Part shown: positions 33,726-43,152 of the stretch, piece by piece
Layout of the letters: every line of letters begins with the position of its first letter
Position numbering within the stretch: position 1 is the stretch's first letter
Source: Prescottella subtropica
GTDB taxonomy: Bacteria; Actinomycetota; Actinomycetes; Mycobacteriales; Mycobacteriaceae
Reading direction: 5' to 3'
Assembly (NCBI RefSeq): GCF_005434945.1
Contig: NZ_SKCH01000014.1
Coordinates: 29,642 to 93,641, forward strand
DNA length: 64,000 bases
Translations under genes and position numbers: made by a program
Notes under the pieces: generated by a model
What the model was told of the DNA's origin: nothing
The model's input: the letters and a program-made list of their open reading frames with translations, nothing else
Database searches by the model: none

Positions 33726-35513
33726 CTACGTGTAGATCCGCGCGATGGCCTCGGCGTGCTGCGTGTGGATGATGTTGCGCTTGAGCTTGAGCGTCGGGGT
33801 CAGTTCACCGGTCTCGACGGTGAAGTCCACGTCGAGGATCCGGTACTTCTTGATCTGCTCGGGGTTGGACACCTTCTTGTTGCCCTCGGACACGGCGGCG
33901 TCGATCTCCGCGACCAGGTCGGGGTGGCGGATCAGGTCCGCGACGGAGGCGTCGGCGGGAACACCGTTGCGTTCCTTCCAACCCGGCAGCGCCTCCGGGT
34001 CGAGGGTGATGAGCGCGCCGATGAACGGTTTCGCGTCCCCGACGACGAGGCACTGGCTGATCAGCGGGTGCGCGCGCAGGGCGTCCTCGAGGACCGCGGG
34101 GGCGACGTTCTTGCCGCCGGCGGTCACGATGATCTCCTTCTTGCGGCCGGTGATGGAGACGTAGCCCTCGGTGTCGATCGAGCCGAGGTCGCCGGTGTGG
34201 AACCAGCCGTCCCGGATGGAATCGGCCGTGGCCTGCGCGTTGTGCCAGTAGCCGTCGAACACGACGGGGCCGCGGACGAGCAGTTCGCCGTCCTCGGCGA
34301 TCTTCGCGGCATGCCCGTTGACGGGCTTGCCGACGGTGCCGACCTTCTGGTGGCCGGTGGTGTTGACGGTGACGGCGGCGCTGGTCTCGGTGAGCCCGTA
34401 GCCCTCGTACACCGGGACGCCGACGCCGCGGAAGAAGTGGCCGAGGCGGGCGCCGAGGGCGGCGCCACCGGAGACGGCGCGGTCGCACTGCCCGCCGAGT
34501 GCGGTCCGCAGCTTGGCGTAGACGAGTTTGTCGAACAGGGCGTGCTTGAGGCGCAGTCCGAGGCCGGCGCCGCCGGTGTCCTGGGCCTCGCTCCACGCGA
34601 TCGCGGTGTCGGCGGCCGCCGCGAAGATCTTGCCCTTGCCGCCGTCCTCGGCCTTCTGTTTGGCCGAGTTGTACACCTTCTCGAACACGCGCGGCACCGA
34701 CAGGATGAAGTTCGGCTGGAACACCGCGAACTGGTCGAGGAGTGTGGTCAGGTCGGCGGTGTGCGCGACGGTCACCTTCGCGTCGAACGCACCGAACGAG
34801 ATGGCGCGGGCGAACACGTGCGCGAGCGGCAGGAACATCAGGGTGCGCTTGCCCTCCTCCATCGCGTCGCCGAGCGCGATCTGTACCGCGGCCGACTCGG
34901 CGTAGAAGTTGGAGTGGGTGAGCTGCACGCCCTTGGGGCGCCCGGTGGTGCCGGACGTGTAGATCAGGGTGGCCGGCGACGAGGCGCACACCTGCCGGCG
35001 GCGCTCGTGCAGGGCGTCGTCGCTGATGCCGGCGCCACGGGTGGCGAGCTCGTCGAGTGCGCCCGCGTCGATCCGCAGGACCTCGCGCAGTGCGGGTGCG
35101 GCCTCGGCGACGTCCTTGACACGCTCGGCGTGGGTCGAGTTCTCGACGACGAGCAGCGACGTCGCCGAATCCTCGAGGATCCACCGCGCCTGGTCGGCCG
35201 ACGACGTCTCGTAGATCGCGACGGTGCAGCCTCCGGCCGTCCAGATCGCGTAGTCGAGGACGACCCAGTCGTAGCGGGTGGCCGACAGGATCGCGACGCG
35301 GTCGCCGAGTTCGATGCCGGACGCCATGAGCCCCTTGGCGGCGGCCTTCACCTCGGCCGCGAACTGTGCCGCGGTGACGTCGACCCAGCGGCCGCCGTCG
35401 AGCTTCGCGAAGGGCACGAGGTTCGGGCACTCCGCTTCGTACCGGAACACGGTGTCCGCCATGGACGCGTCCTCCGGAATGGTGAACGACTGTGGAACCG
35501 AATACTCGCGCAC
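33726..35513 (-). CDS. fadD15: Long-chain fatty-acid--CoA ligase FadD15-type
   Basis: 595 residues. Activates long-chain fatty acids to acyl-CoA through acyl-AMP. A3 is IYTSGTTGRPKG, then EGYGLTETS (A5), GWFHTGDLG (A7) and the A8 region ITGRKKEIIVTAGGKNVAP. A10 is TPTLKLKR. Motif wording and length match mycobacterial FadD15 closely (600 residues, beginning MREISVP; here MREYSVP). I start at the GTG at 35513, with GGAGGGG 5 bases upstream. The palindrome at 35541-35562 lies 28 bases before the start and is the likely site of a fatty-acid-responsive repressor. Confidence 0.95.
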   Translation of the reverse strand: MREYSVPQSFTIPEDASMADTVFRYEAECPNLVPFAKLDGGRWVDVTAAQFAAEVKAAAKGLMASGIELGDRVAILSATRYDWVVLDYAIWTAGGCTVAIYETSSADQARWILEDSATSLLVVENSTHAERVKDVAEAAPALREVLRIDAGALDELATRGAGISDDALHERRRQVCASSPATLIYTSGTTGRPKGVQLTHSNFYAESAAVQIALGDAMEEGKRTLMFLPLAHVFARAISFGAFDAKVTVAHTADLTTLLDQFAVFQPNFILSVPRVFEKVYNSAKQKAEDGGKGKIFAAAADTAIAWSEAQDTGGAGLGLRLKHALFDKLVYAKLRTALGGQCDRAVSGGAALGARLGHFFRGVGVPVYEGYGLTETSAAVTVNTTGHQKVGTVGKPVNGHAAKIAEDGELLVRGPVVFDGYWHNAQATADSIRDGWFHTGDLGSIDTEGYVSITGRKKEIIVTAGGKNVAPAVLEDALRAHPLISQCLVVGDAKPFIGALITLDPEALPGWKERNGVPADASVADLIRHPDLVAEIDAAVSEGNKKVSNPEQIKKYRILDVDFTVETGELTPTLKLKRNIIHTQHAEAIARIYT

Positions 35514-35540
35514 TGTGACCCCTCCGCTAAGTGACTGCTG

Positions 35541-35562
35541 GAATGTGCATTGCATCACATTC
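35541..35562. promoter_or_regulatory. Palindrome upstream of fadD15, with repeated GCATTGCAT
   Basis: GAATGTG (35541-35547) and CACATTC (35556-35562) are perfect inverted arms around CATTGCAT. GCATTGCAT itself recurs at 35547-35555 and 35569-35577, 22 bases apart, or two helical turns. The location just before the fadD15 start suggests repressor binding. The rest of the 163-base gap is AT-richer than its surroundings and probably holds the promoter. Confidence 0.7.
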
Positions 35563-35676
35563 GAGAGGGCATTGCATCCGGCTTGCCGCCCGTTTTGGCG
35601 CATTCCGGCGTCTACCTGCGGAAATAAGTGTAACCGTGAGTGATGCTAATTTTCTGCAGGTAGCGGCGTCGGCCGG

Positions 35677-36387
35677 TCACGCGACGGACACGACGTGGTC
35701 CTCACGGGTGCAGTGCCACCGGCGGACGGCGTGCTCGAGCGCCGCGGGGGAGACGCCGAGACGTCCGGCCGCCGCGACGAGCGCATCGGTGGACTCGGAC
35801 ACCGACGGATCGTCCTCGGTCGCGGTCCGGACGAACTCCGTGACCGCCGTCGTCGCGGGATCGGCGGCGTCCGGGACGCCGGCGAGCAGCAGCAGATGCT
35901 GCCAGGTGGTGTCGTCGCACGTTCCGCTCGACTCGTCCCACGCCGCGCGCACGGTGTCCGCGAGAGGGGGCCGCGCCATCGCCTCCGTGAGGTCGGGCAC
36001 CGAGTCGATGCGCAGGCCGTGGAGGCGTTCGGCGGTGCGCTGGATCTCACCGGCCCGCAACGGCGGCGCGGATTCGGTGTACCGGCGCCGGTAGTTGCCG
36101 ACCTTGCCGGCCCACTGGTCGGCGCTGCCTGCCTCCTCGAACGTGCGCAGCAGGGTGCGGGCGCCGTCGGTCACCGGTCCGGTGTCGTGTGCGCGCCGGT
36201 ACGCGAGGTAGCGGTCCACCACGGTCCCGGCGTCCGCGAGCCGGGTTCCGGCGGCCTGCACCGACTCGATGATGCACAGCGCCAGGCTGCGGCGGTACGC
36301 GTCGGGCGGCACCCATCCGGACGGGTCGCCGAGTCGCGTCCGGCACGCGTCGACGACGGATCGGATCTGCTGTTCCGATACGGTCAC
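35677..36387 (-). CDS. Helical protein of unknown function
   Basis: 236 residues, cytosolic, no signal or membrane segment. It is mostly helical and Ala/Arg-rich. The stretch SLALCIIESVQAAGTRLADAGTVVDRYLAYRR and the later YRRRYTESAPPLRAGEIQRTAERL (key phrases only) recall the start of endonuclease-III-like or peroxidase-annotated actinobacterial proteins, but no catalytic motif is visible. GGGAGGA lies 4 bases before the GTG at 36387 and decides the start. It is upstream of fadD15 on the same strand, 163 bases away, with a probable promoter between. Confidence 0.7.
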   Translation of the reverse strand: MTVSEQQIRSVVDACRTRLGDPSGWVPPDAYRRSLALCIIESVQAAGTRLADAGTVVDRYLAYRRAHDTGPVTDGARTLLRTFEEAGSADQWAGKVGNYRRRYTESAPPLRAGEIQRTAERLHGLRIDSVPDLTEAMARPPLADTVRAAWDESSGTCDDTTWQHLLLLAGVPDAADPATTAVTEFVRTATEDDPSVSESTDALVAAAGRLGVSPAALEHAVRRWHCTREDHVVSVA

Positions 36388-36456
36388 GGGTCCTCCCGGG
36401 TAGGTGTGGGGCGTCCGACACGTGTATCGCTGCCGGAGCATCGAATGTTGCGCCGG

Positions 36457-37101
36457 TCACATGCTCCGGTGGTGGAAGCGGTCGAGCAGGTCGGTGACCT
36501 CCCGGTCGTCGAGTTGGTGGAAGTCGGTGAACGCGCAGCCGACGGAACCGAGGTCCGCCGGCACGTACGGGCAGACCACCTCGTCCGCGATCACCCGCAG
36601 CCGGGCCGTCGCCTCGGGGGACGCCACCGGGACCGCGACCACGACGCGGGCCGCACCCGCCGCCCGCACCACCCGGCACGCGACCGCCGCCGTCGCGCCC
36701 GTCGCCATGCCGTCGTCGACGAGGATCGCGGTCCGCCCGGCCGGTGAGGTGCGGGGGTGGTCGCCGCGCAGCGCCGACGCCCGACGGTCCAGTTCGGCGC
36801 GTTCCCGGGCCCGGACGGTGTCGAGGACGAGCCGGGTGACCCGGCCGTGGCGGACGATGTCGTCGTTGAGGACTTCCGCGTCGCCCTCGCCGATCGCGCC
36901 CATCGCGAGTTCCGGCTGGGTCGGCAGGCCGAGTTTGCGGACCAGGACGATGTCCAGCGGCGCGTTCAGGGTGCGGGCGATCTCGTACGCGACCGGGATG
37001 CCGCCGCGCGGCAGCCCGAGGACGATCGGGTGCGCATCGTTCAGGTGGATCAGCGAATCCGTCAGCGCGCGACCGGCTTCCGCGCGCGTCGCATAGTGCA
37101 T
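36457..37101 (-). CDS. Phosphoribosyltransferase-domain protein
   Basis: 214 residues. The type I PRTase fold is recognised by ILVDDGMATGATA, the PRPP-binding loop, and an upstream VLGLPRGGIPVAYEIARTL with LDIVLVRKLGLPTQPELAMGAI, both of which are characteristic of the family of stand-alone PRTase-like proteins. The family is widespread and its acceptor base is usually not known; some members are linked to stress or dienelactone-hydrolase genes. Starts at the ATG at 37101. It is followed on the same strand by the unknown helical protein, with 69 bases between. Confidence 0.87.
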   Translation of the reverse strand: MHYATRAEAGRALTDSLIHLNDAHPIVLGLPRGGIPVAYEIARTLNAPLDIVLVRKLGLPTQPELAMGAIGEGDAEVLNDDIVRHGRVTRLVLDTVRARERAELDRRASALRGDHPRTSPAGRTAILVDDGMATGATAAVACRVVRAAGAARVVVAVPVASPEATARLRVIADEVVCPYVPADLGSVGCAFTDFHQLDDREVTDLLDRFHHRSM

Positions 37102-37160
37102 GCGGGTGCTCCGGGTGGATCGTTCGGCGGGAGCCGACTTCCATCCCCGACGATACGCCG

Positions 37161-37192
37161 CGGGCCGCGACGCATCACGGCGTCGCGGCCCG
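37161..37192 (-). terminator. Hairpin terminator after trpB2
   Basis: A perfect 13-base GC stem (37161-37173 with 37180-37192) with a 6-base ATCACG loop, 28 bases past the trpB2 stop and before the PRTase gene. Confidence 0.75.
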
Positions 37193-37220
37193 GGAGGAGC
37201 AGCGGTGGAACGGGTGCCGG

Positions 37221-38528
37221 TTACCCGGTCGAGACCAGGTCGCCGTCGATGTGCGACTGATAGGCGGGCAGGTCGAGCATGCCGTGCCCGGACAGGCCGA
37301 TCACCAGCACCTCGGGTTCGGTCAGGCCGCGCGCGTACTCGGCGGCCGCCGCGATCGCGTGCGCCGACTCCGGCGCCGGGACGATGCCCTGGGTGCGGGC
37401 GAACAGCACACCGGCGTCGAACGAGTCGCGCTGGTCGACGGCCTGGCCGGTGACGTAGCCGAGTTCGACGGTGTGGCTGAGCAGCGGCGCCATGCCGTGG
37501 TAGCGCAGGCCGCCCGCATGGATCGGGTCCGGCACGAAGTCCTGGCCGAGCGTGTGCATCTTCAGCAGCGGCGTCAGGCCGGCGACGTCACCGTGGTCGT
37601 AGCGGTACTCGCCCTTCGTGATCGACGGGCACGCGGCCGGTTCGGCGGCCACGATCCGCGTCGTCGCCTTGCCCTCGATCACCTCGCGGATGAACGGGAA
37701 CGCCAGACCGGCGAGGTTGGAGCCGCCACCGGCGCACCCGAACACGACATCCGCATTCTCCTCACCGGCGGCGCGCAGCTGCTCGACGGCCTCGAGTCCG
37801 ATCACCGTCTGGTGCAGGACGACGTGGTTGAGGACGCTACCGAGGGCGTAGCGGGCGTCGGGGTCGTTCGCGGCGACCTCGACGGCCTCGGTGACCGCCA
37901 TGCCGAGCGAGCCGGGGGTGTCGGGGAAGTCGGCGAGCATCTTGCGGCCCGACTCGGTGAGATCGGACGGGCTCGGGTGCACGATGCCGCCGTAGGTCTC
38001 CATCAGGTGCCGGCGGTACGGCTTGGATTCGTACGACGCCCGCACCTGCCACACCTCGAGCTCGATACCGAACTTGGCGCACGCGAACGACAACGCGGAG
38101 CCCCACTGACCGGCGCCGGTCTCGGTGGTGATCTTCTTCACGCCGTCGGCGGCGTTGTAGTACGCCTGCGCGACGGCGGTGTTGGTCTTGTGGCTGCCGA
38201 CCGGGCTCACACCCTCGTACTTGACGTAGATGCGGGCGGGCGTTCCGAGGGCCTTCTCGAACTCGCGGGCCCGGATCAGCGGGGCGGGCCGCCACGTCCG
38301 GTACGCCTCACGGATCGGTTCGGGGATCTCGATGTACCGGTCGGTGGCGACTTCCTGCGCGATGAGTGCGCTCGGGAAGAGGGCTTCCAGATCGGCGGCC
38401 TGCACCGGCTCCCGGGTGCCCGGATGTAGATGCGGCGGGGGAGCGACCGGAAGGTCCGCCACGATGTTGTACCAGTGGGTGGGGATCGGGGTGGCAACGG
38501 CGACAGAATCGGACGCGGTGGTCGACAC
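37221..38528 (-). CDS. TrpB-like pyridoxal-phosphate enzyme (TrpB2 type)
   Basis: 435 residues. PLP enzyme making tryptophan from indole and serine, or acting on another beta-replacement substrate. The PLP lysine is Lys114 in [13 protein letters not shown], with [10 protein letters not shown] and [12 protein letters not shown] further on. The N-terminal block before the lysine and the wording [11 protein letters not shown] are those of TrpB2 rather than the TrpA-partner TrpB1. There are no trp genes beside it, also typical for TrpB2. The start is GTG 38528, with GAAGGA 6 bases upstream. It is divergent from deaD with a 119-base gap. Its physiological role in actinobacteria is not settled; indole salvage is the common proposal. 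Confidence 0.92.
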   Translation of the reverse strand: MSTTASDSVAVATPIPTHWYNIVADLPVAPPPHLHPGTREPVQAADLEALFPSALIAQEVATDRYIEIPEPIREAYRTWRPAPLIRAREFEKALGTPARIYVKYEGVSPVGSHKTNTAVAQAYYNAADGVKKITTETGAGQWGSALSFACAKFGIELEVWQVRASYESKPYRRHLMETYGGIVHPSPSDLTESGRKMLADFPDTPGSLGMAVTEAVEVAANDPDARYALGSVLNHVVLHQTVIGLEAVEQLRAAGEENADVVFGCAGGGSNLAGLAFPFIREVIEGKATTRIVAAEPAACPSITKGEYRYDHGDVAGLTPLLKMHTLGQDFVPDPIHAGGLRYHGMAPLLSHTVELGYVTGQAVDQRDSFDAGVLFARTQGIVPAPESAHAIAAAAEYARGLTEPEVLVIGLSGHGMLDLPAYQSHIDGDLVSTG

Positions 38529-38647
38529 GAGGTTCCTTCCGGATGTGACGGGAGACACCCATATTGTGATGGAGGTCATTCCGCGTGTATCCGCGGGGTG
38601 GACGGCTACAACCATCGGGCGGCGCATCGACTAAACTCACTGGTCAA

Positions 38648-40444
38648 ATGAGTGACACCGAGCGCGACCCGCAGTCCGACACCAATCCCATCACCTTCGC
38701 CGAGCTCGACATCGACGAGCGTGTGCTGAGGGCCCTCTCCGACGTCGGATACGAGTCGCCCTCACCGATCCAGGCCGCGACCATCCCGCCGCTGCTCGCC
38801 GGCAGCGACGTCGTCGGTCTCGCGCAGACCGGTACCGGTAAGACGGCCGCGTTCGCGATTCCGATCCTCACCCGACTCGACGTCGACAAGCGGGTGCCGC
38901 AGGCGCTGGTCCTGGCGCCGACGCGTGAGCTGGCGCTGCAGGTGGCCGAGGCGTTCGGCAAGTACTCCGTCCACATCCCGGGTCTGCACGTGCTGCCGAT
39001 CTACGGCGGTCAGGCGTACGGCGTGCAGCTGTCGGGTCTGCGGCGCGGCGCCCAGATCATCGTCGGCACCCCCGGCCGCGTCATCGACCACCTGGAGAAG
39101 GGCACCCTCGACCTGTCGCAGCTCGAGTACCTCGTCCTCGACGAGGCCGACGAGATGCTCAAGATGGGTTTCCAGGACGACGTCGAGCGCATCCTGGCGG
39201 ACACCCCCGACCGCAAGCAGGTCGCGCTGTTCTCGGCGACGATGCCGCCGGTGATCCGCAAGATCTCCAAGCAGTACCTGAACGATCCGATCGAGATCAC
39301 GGTCAAGTCGAAGACGCAGACCGCGTCGAACATCACCCAGCGGTGGGTGCAGGTGGCGCACCAGCGCAAGCTCGACGCGCTCACCCGGTTCCTCGAGGTC
39401 GAGACCTTCGAGGCGATGATCATCTTCGTCCGTACCAAGCAGGCCACCGAGGATCTCGCCGAGCGGCTGCGGGCCCGCGGCTTCTCGGCCGCCGCCATCA
39501 ACGGTGACATCGTGCAGGCGCAGCGTGAGCGCACGATCGGCCAGCTCAAGTCCGGCGCCCTCGACATCCTCGTCGCCACCGACGTCGCGGCCCGCGGCCT
39601 GGACGTCGAACGCATCTCGCACGTCGTCAACTACGACATCCCGCACGACACCGAGTCGTACGTGCACCGCATCGGCCGCACCGGCCGCGCCGGCCGCACC
39701 GGTGACGCGCTGCTGTTCGTCGCCCCGCGCGAGCGGCATCTGCTCAAGTCGATCGAGCGGGCCACCCGCCAGTCGCTCACCGAGATCCCGCTGCCGTCCG
39801 TCGACGACGTCAATGCGCAGCGTGTCGCGAAGTTCAACGACGGCATCACCGCGGCCCTCGAATCCGAGCATCTGACGCTGTTCCGCAAGTTCATCGAGGA
39901 CTACGAGCGGGAACACGACATTCCGCTCGCCGACATCGCCGCGGCCCTCGCGGTGCAGTCCCTCGACGGCGACTCGTTCCTGATGGCACCGGAGCCGCCG
40001 GCCCCGCCGCGCCGCGAACGCGAGCCGCGGGAGCCGCGGGAGCGTCCGGCCCGCCGTTTCGACGAGGGCGGTCCGAGTGGCCCGCGCGTCAGCCGTGACG
40101 GCCAGGAGTTCGCGACGTACCGGATCGCGGTCGGCAAGCGGCACAAGGTGGCGCCGGGTGCGATCGTCGGTGCCATCGCCAACGAGGGCGGCCTGCGTCG
40201 CAGCGACTTCGGGCACATCAGCATCCGCCCCGACCACAGCCTGGTGGAGCTGCCGGCGAACCTGCCGCGCGAGACCGTCGAGGCGTTGCGGGCGACCCGC
40301 ATCTCGGGTGTCCTCATCCAGTTGCAACTCGACGACGGTGCCCCCGTGGGACGCCCGTCGGCGCGTGGCGGCCGGGACGACCGCGCCGGCGGCAAGTTCG
40401 GGCGCAAGAACGACAAGTTCGGGAAGCGTCGCCCCCGCGACTGA
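38648..40444 (+). CDS. deaD: DEAD-box RNA helicase (DeaD/CsdA type)
   Basis: 598 residues. ATP-dependent RNA unwinding in ribosome assembly and mRNA turnover, and in cold adaptation. The Q motif is followed by Walker A AQTGTGKT at 59-66, PTRELALQ, TPGR, DEAD, SAT, and motif VI HRIGRTGRAG. A charged Arg/Pro/Glu linker follows at about residue 455, then a DbpA-type RNA-binding domain (YRIAVGKRHKVAPGAIVGAIANEGG) and a Gly/Arg-rich basic tail. The ATG at 38648 is chosen because homology starts there; no strong ribosome site is seen. A well-formed terminator follows. M. tuberculosis deaD (Rv1253) lies close to kgd, as here at a larger distance. Confidence 0.95.
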   Translation: MSDTERDPQSDTNPITFAELDIDERVLRALSDVGYESPSPIQAATIPPLLAGSDVVGLAQTGTGKTAAFAIPILTRLDVDKRVPQALVLAPTRELALQVAEAFGKYSVHIPGLHVLPIYGGQAYGVQLSGLRRGAQIIVGTPGRVIDHLEKGTLDLSQLEYLVLDEADEMLKMGFQDDVERILADTPDRKQVALFSATMPPVIRKISKQYLNDPIEITVKSKTQTASNITQRWVQVAHQRKLDALTRFLEVETFEAMIIFVRTKQATEDLAERLRARGFSAAAINGDIVQAQRERTIGQLKSGALDILVATDVAARGLDVERISHVVNYDIPHDTESYVHRIGRTGRAGRTGDALLFVAPRERHLLKSIERATRQSLTEIPLPSVDDVNAQRVAKFNDGITAALESEHLTLFRKFIEDYEREHDIPLADIAAALAVQSLDGDSFLMAPEPPAPPRREREPREPRERPARRFDEGGPSGPRVSRDGQEFATYRIAVGKRHKVAPGAIVGAIANEGGLRRSDFGHISIRPDHSLVELPANLPRETVEALRATRISGVLIQLQLDDGAPVGRPSARGGRDDRAGGKFGRKNDKFGKRRPRD

Positions 40445-40463
40445 GTCCCGGCCCGCTTTCCGG

Positions 40464-40495
40464 AAGGCGCCGACGGCACACGCCGTCGGCGCCTT
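40464..40495 (+). terminator. Intrinsic terminator after deaD
   Basis: A perfect 14-base stem AAGGCGCCGACGGC with its complement (40464-40477 and 40482-40495) over an ACAC loop, followed by a short T-rich stretch, 19 bases past the deaD stop. Confidence 0.9.
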
Positions 40496-40602
40496 TCGTG
40501 TTCTCTGCGTTCGATTCTGCGACGCAACCGTTTTCGGGTCGGTAGTGTTCCTCACGGTTTGCGGTCGGGGGATCCCTTGTAGTCCGACAGAGAGGCTCGA
40601 GC

Positions 40603-41133
40603 GTGGCGCACACGTGTCGTCGAGGATTGATCGCAGCAGCACTCGTCGCCGGTTCCGCCGTCCTGGTGGCGGCCCCGGCGGTGGCACAACCGGCCGGAGG
40701 TTCCGGCAGTACCGGGAGCGCGAGCCTGTTCGCCGGCAGCGGGGACATCGCGATCCCGCTGCCGATTCCGAGTCCGCGCGGGCTGGCGGCGCTGGCGGCC
40801 GCCCAGACCCAGATCGGGAAGCGGTACGTGTGGGGCGGCAACGGTCCCGACGTGTGGGACTGCTCCGGGCTGGTGCAGTGGGCGTTCCGGACCGTCGGTA
40901 TCAGCCTGCCGCGGACCAGCCAGGAGATGGCCGCCTACAGCGGCGGCATGCTCGTCCCGCTGTCGGTGCTGCAACCCGGTGACGTCGTCACGATGGACAC
41001 CGACGAGAACGCCGGGCACGTCGGCATCTACGCCGGGGGCGGGATGGTGTTCAACGCGTACGGTGACGGCGTCCCCATCGGGCTGACCCCGTTGTCGGAC
41101 TTCGACATCCACAACATCCGCCGTTACTTCTGA
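40603..41133 (+). CDS. Secreted NlpC/P60 peptidoglycan endopeptidase
   Basis: 176 residues. Signal peptide: basic start, hydrophobic run, AQP cleavage region at about residues 28-30. A short linker of about 30 residues leads to the C40 peptidase domain. Cys87 sits in WDCSGLVQWAF, His139 in AGHVGIYAG, and Asn151 (VFNAYG) is the probable third residue. It cuts stem-peptide bonds in cell-wall peptidoglycan, like the RipA/RipD group. AGAGAGG lies 8 bases before the GTG. It stands alone between the deaD terminator and the convergent ABC exporter gene. Confidence 0.92.
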   Translation: MAHTCRRGLIAAALVAGSAVLVAAPAVAQPAGGSGSTGSASLFAGSGDIAIPLPIPSPRGLAALAAAQTQIGKRYVWGGNGPDVWDCSGLVQWAFRTVGISLPRTSQEMAAYSGGMLVPLSVLQPGDVVTMDTDENAGHVGIYAGGGMVFNAYGDGVPIGLTPLSDFDIHNIRRYF

Positions 41134-41152
41134 CGGCCCGCCGGCCCGCTGC

Positions 41153-43051
41153 TCAGCCGATCACCTCGGTGAGCAGTGGGCGGGGTGCGGTGCCGGTGTC
41201 GAACTGGGTGCGGTACAGCTCGGCGTAGCGTCCGCCCGCGGCCAGCAGCGTCGCGTGGTCGCCGCGTTCCACGATGCGTCCCGCCTCCACGACGAGGATC
41301 TCGTCCGCGGCGCGAATCGTGGACAGCCGGTGCGCGATCACGACGGCGGTGCGTCCGGCCAGCGCCTCGGCCAGCGCGTCCTGCACGGCGGCCTCGGACG
41401 TCGAATCGAGGTGGGCGGTGGCCTCGTCGAGGATCACCACGCGCGGCTGCGCCAGCAGCAGACGGGCGATCGTCAGTCGCTGACGTTCCCCGCCGGACAG
41501 CCGGTAGCCGCGTTCCCCGACGACGGTGTCGAGGCCGTCGGGCAGGGACCGGACCAGGTCGGTCAGGTTGGCGCGGCGCAGTGCGTCCCACAGGTCGGTC
41601 TCGGTGGCGTCGGGGCGGGCGAGCATCAGGTTGGCGCGCACCGACTCGTGGAACAGGTGACCGTCCTGGGTGACCAGACCGACGGTGGCGCGCAGCGAAT
41701 CGGTCGTCAGATCGCGGACGTCGACGCCGCCGACCAGTACGACGCCGGAGTCGACGTCGTACAGGCGTGGGAGCAGTTGCGCGACGGTCGATTTCCCGGC
41801 GCCGGACGATCCGACGAGCGCGACCATCCGGCCCGGTTCGACGCGGAAGGAGATGTCGTGCAGGACGGGGTCGCCGCCGCGGGTGTCGATGCCGGCGACC
41901 TCCTCGAGGGAGGCGAGGGACACCTTGTCCGGGGACGGGTAGGCGAAGTCGACGGACCGGAACTCGACGGATGCGGGACCGGCCGGGACGTCGACCGCGT
42001 CCGGTTTCTGCGCGATCAGCGGGGCGAGGTCGAGGATCTCGAAGACCCGCTCGAAACTGACCAGTGCACTCATGACGTCCACGCGGGCGCTGGCGAGCGC
42101 GGTGAGTGGCGAGTACAGCCGGGTGAGCAGCAGGGCGAGGGACACCACGGCGCCGGCCTCGAGTTGCCCGCGCAGCGCCAGGTAGCCGCCGAGACCGTAG
42201 ACGAGGGCGAGGGCGAGGGCCGACACGAGGGTGAGCGCGGTGACGAACACCGACTGCAGCATCGCGGTGCGGACACCGATGTCGCGGACCCGGCGGGCGC
42301 GGACCGCGAACTCCGCGGACTCCTGCGACGGCCGTCCGAACAGTTTCACGAGGGTCGCGCCGGGCGCCGAGAACCGTTCGGTCATCTGGGTGTTCATCAC
42401 CGAGTTGTGGTTGGCGGCCTCCCGGCTGAGCCGGGCCAGCCGGGTGCCCATCCGCCGGGCCGGGATCACGAACACCGGCAACAGCAGCAGCGACAGGACC
42501 GTGATCTGCCACGAGATGCCGACCATCACCACCAGGGTGATCGCGAGCGTCACCACGTTCCCGACGACCCCGGACAGGGTGTCGCTGAAGGCGCGCTGCG
42601 CCCCGATCACGTCGTTGCCCAACCGGCTGACCAGCGCGCCGGTGCGGGTGCGGGTGAAGAACGCGACCGGCATCCGCTGGACGTGGTCGAACACGGTGGT
42701 GCGCAGGTCGAGGATGAGGTCCTCGCCGATGCTCGACGACAGCCACCGGGTCACCACCGCGAGCGCGGCCTCGAGCAGGGCGATGACCGCGATCGCCGCG
42801 GCCGTCAGTACCACCACCCGGACGGCGTCGCCGGCGACGATCGCGTCGACGACCCGGCCGGCGAGGACCGGTGTCGCCACCGCGAGCGCCGCGGTGACGA
42901 CACTGAGCAGCAGATACCACGTGATGTGCCGGCGGTGCGGCCGCGCGAACGCGACGATCCGGCGCAGCGTCGCCTTCGAGAAGGGGCGACGGTCCTGTTC
43001 GGCGTGCATCGCGTTGTACATCGCGTTCCACGCGGTGACGTCCATGCTCAT
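41153..43051 (-). CDS. ABC exporter half-transporter (TMD-NBD)
   Basis: 632 residues. Six membrane helices, then an NBD with Walker A GSSGAGKS, signature LSGGERQ, Walker B VVILDEAT and H-loop VIAHRLST. All catalytic residues are normal, so it should work as a homodimer or with another half. The NBD core is preceded by an unusual insertion (PSPDKVSLASLEEVAGIDTRGG) between the A-loop and Walker A region. GAGGGG lies 6 bases before the ATG at 43051. Its promoter region has the spacing of MerR-family targets, so expression is probably switched on by a MerR-type activator not encoded here. Export of a drug or lipid is likely. Confidence 0.92.
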   Translation of the reverse strand: MSMDVTAWNAMYNAMHAEQDRRPFSKATLRRIVAFARPHRRHITWYLLLSVVTAALAVATPVLAGRVVDAIVAGDAVRVVVLTAAAIAVIALLEAALAVVTRWLSSSIGEDLILDLRTTVFDHVQRMPVAFFTRTRTGALVSRLGNDVIGAQRAFSDTLSGVVGNVVTLAITLVVMVGISWQITVLSLLLLPVFVIPARRMGTRLARLSREAANHNSVMNTQMTERFSAPGATLVKLFGRPSQESAEFAVRARRVRDIGVRTAMLQSVFVTALTLVSALALALVYGLGGYLALRGQLEAGAVVSLALLLTRLYSPLTALASARVDVMSALVSFERVFEILDLAPLIAQKPDAVDVPAGPASVEFRSVDFAYPSPDKVSLASLEEVAGIDTRGGDPVLHDISFRVEPGRMVALVGSSGAGKSTVAQLLPRLYDVDSGVVLVGGVDVRDLTTDSLRATVGLVTQDGHLFHESVRANLMLARPDATETDLWDALRRANLTDLVRSLPDGLDTVVGERGYRLSGGERQRLTIARLLLAQPRVVILDEATAHLDSTSEAAVQDALAEALAGRTAVVIAHRLSTIRAADEILVVEAGRIVERGDHATLLAAGGRYAELYRTQFDTGTAPRPLLTEVIG

Positions 43052-43102
43052 CGCGCACCCCTCTCGTCGGTCCCGCCACGGTACGGCGGGGCTCCGACAC
43101 CG

Positions 43103-43133
43103 ACGGTAGAACTTCGAGTGAGCTTGAAGTCAA
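43103..43133 (-). promoter_or_regulatory. MerR-type promoter/operator driving the ABC exporter
   Basis: On the minus strand, TTGACT (43128-43133) is followed 19 bases later by TACCGT (43103-43108). In between sits the near-perfect palindrome ACTTCAAG-CTCA-CTCGAAGT (43111-43130; 7 of 8 positions pair). Long 19-base spacing with a palindrome filling the spacer is the hallmark of promoters activated by MerR proteins (SoxR, TipA type). The exporter start lies 52 bases downstream. Confidence 0.72.
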
Positions 43134-43152
43134 CCGCCGGCCTGTGCCACGG

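Noticed and set aside
40496..40602. A c-di-AMP-type riboswitch ahead of the NlpC/P60 gene
   Set aside because: Such elements often precede cell-wall hydrolases in actinobacteria, but I could not see the conserved helices here.
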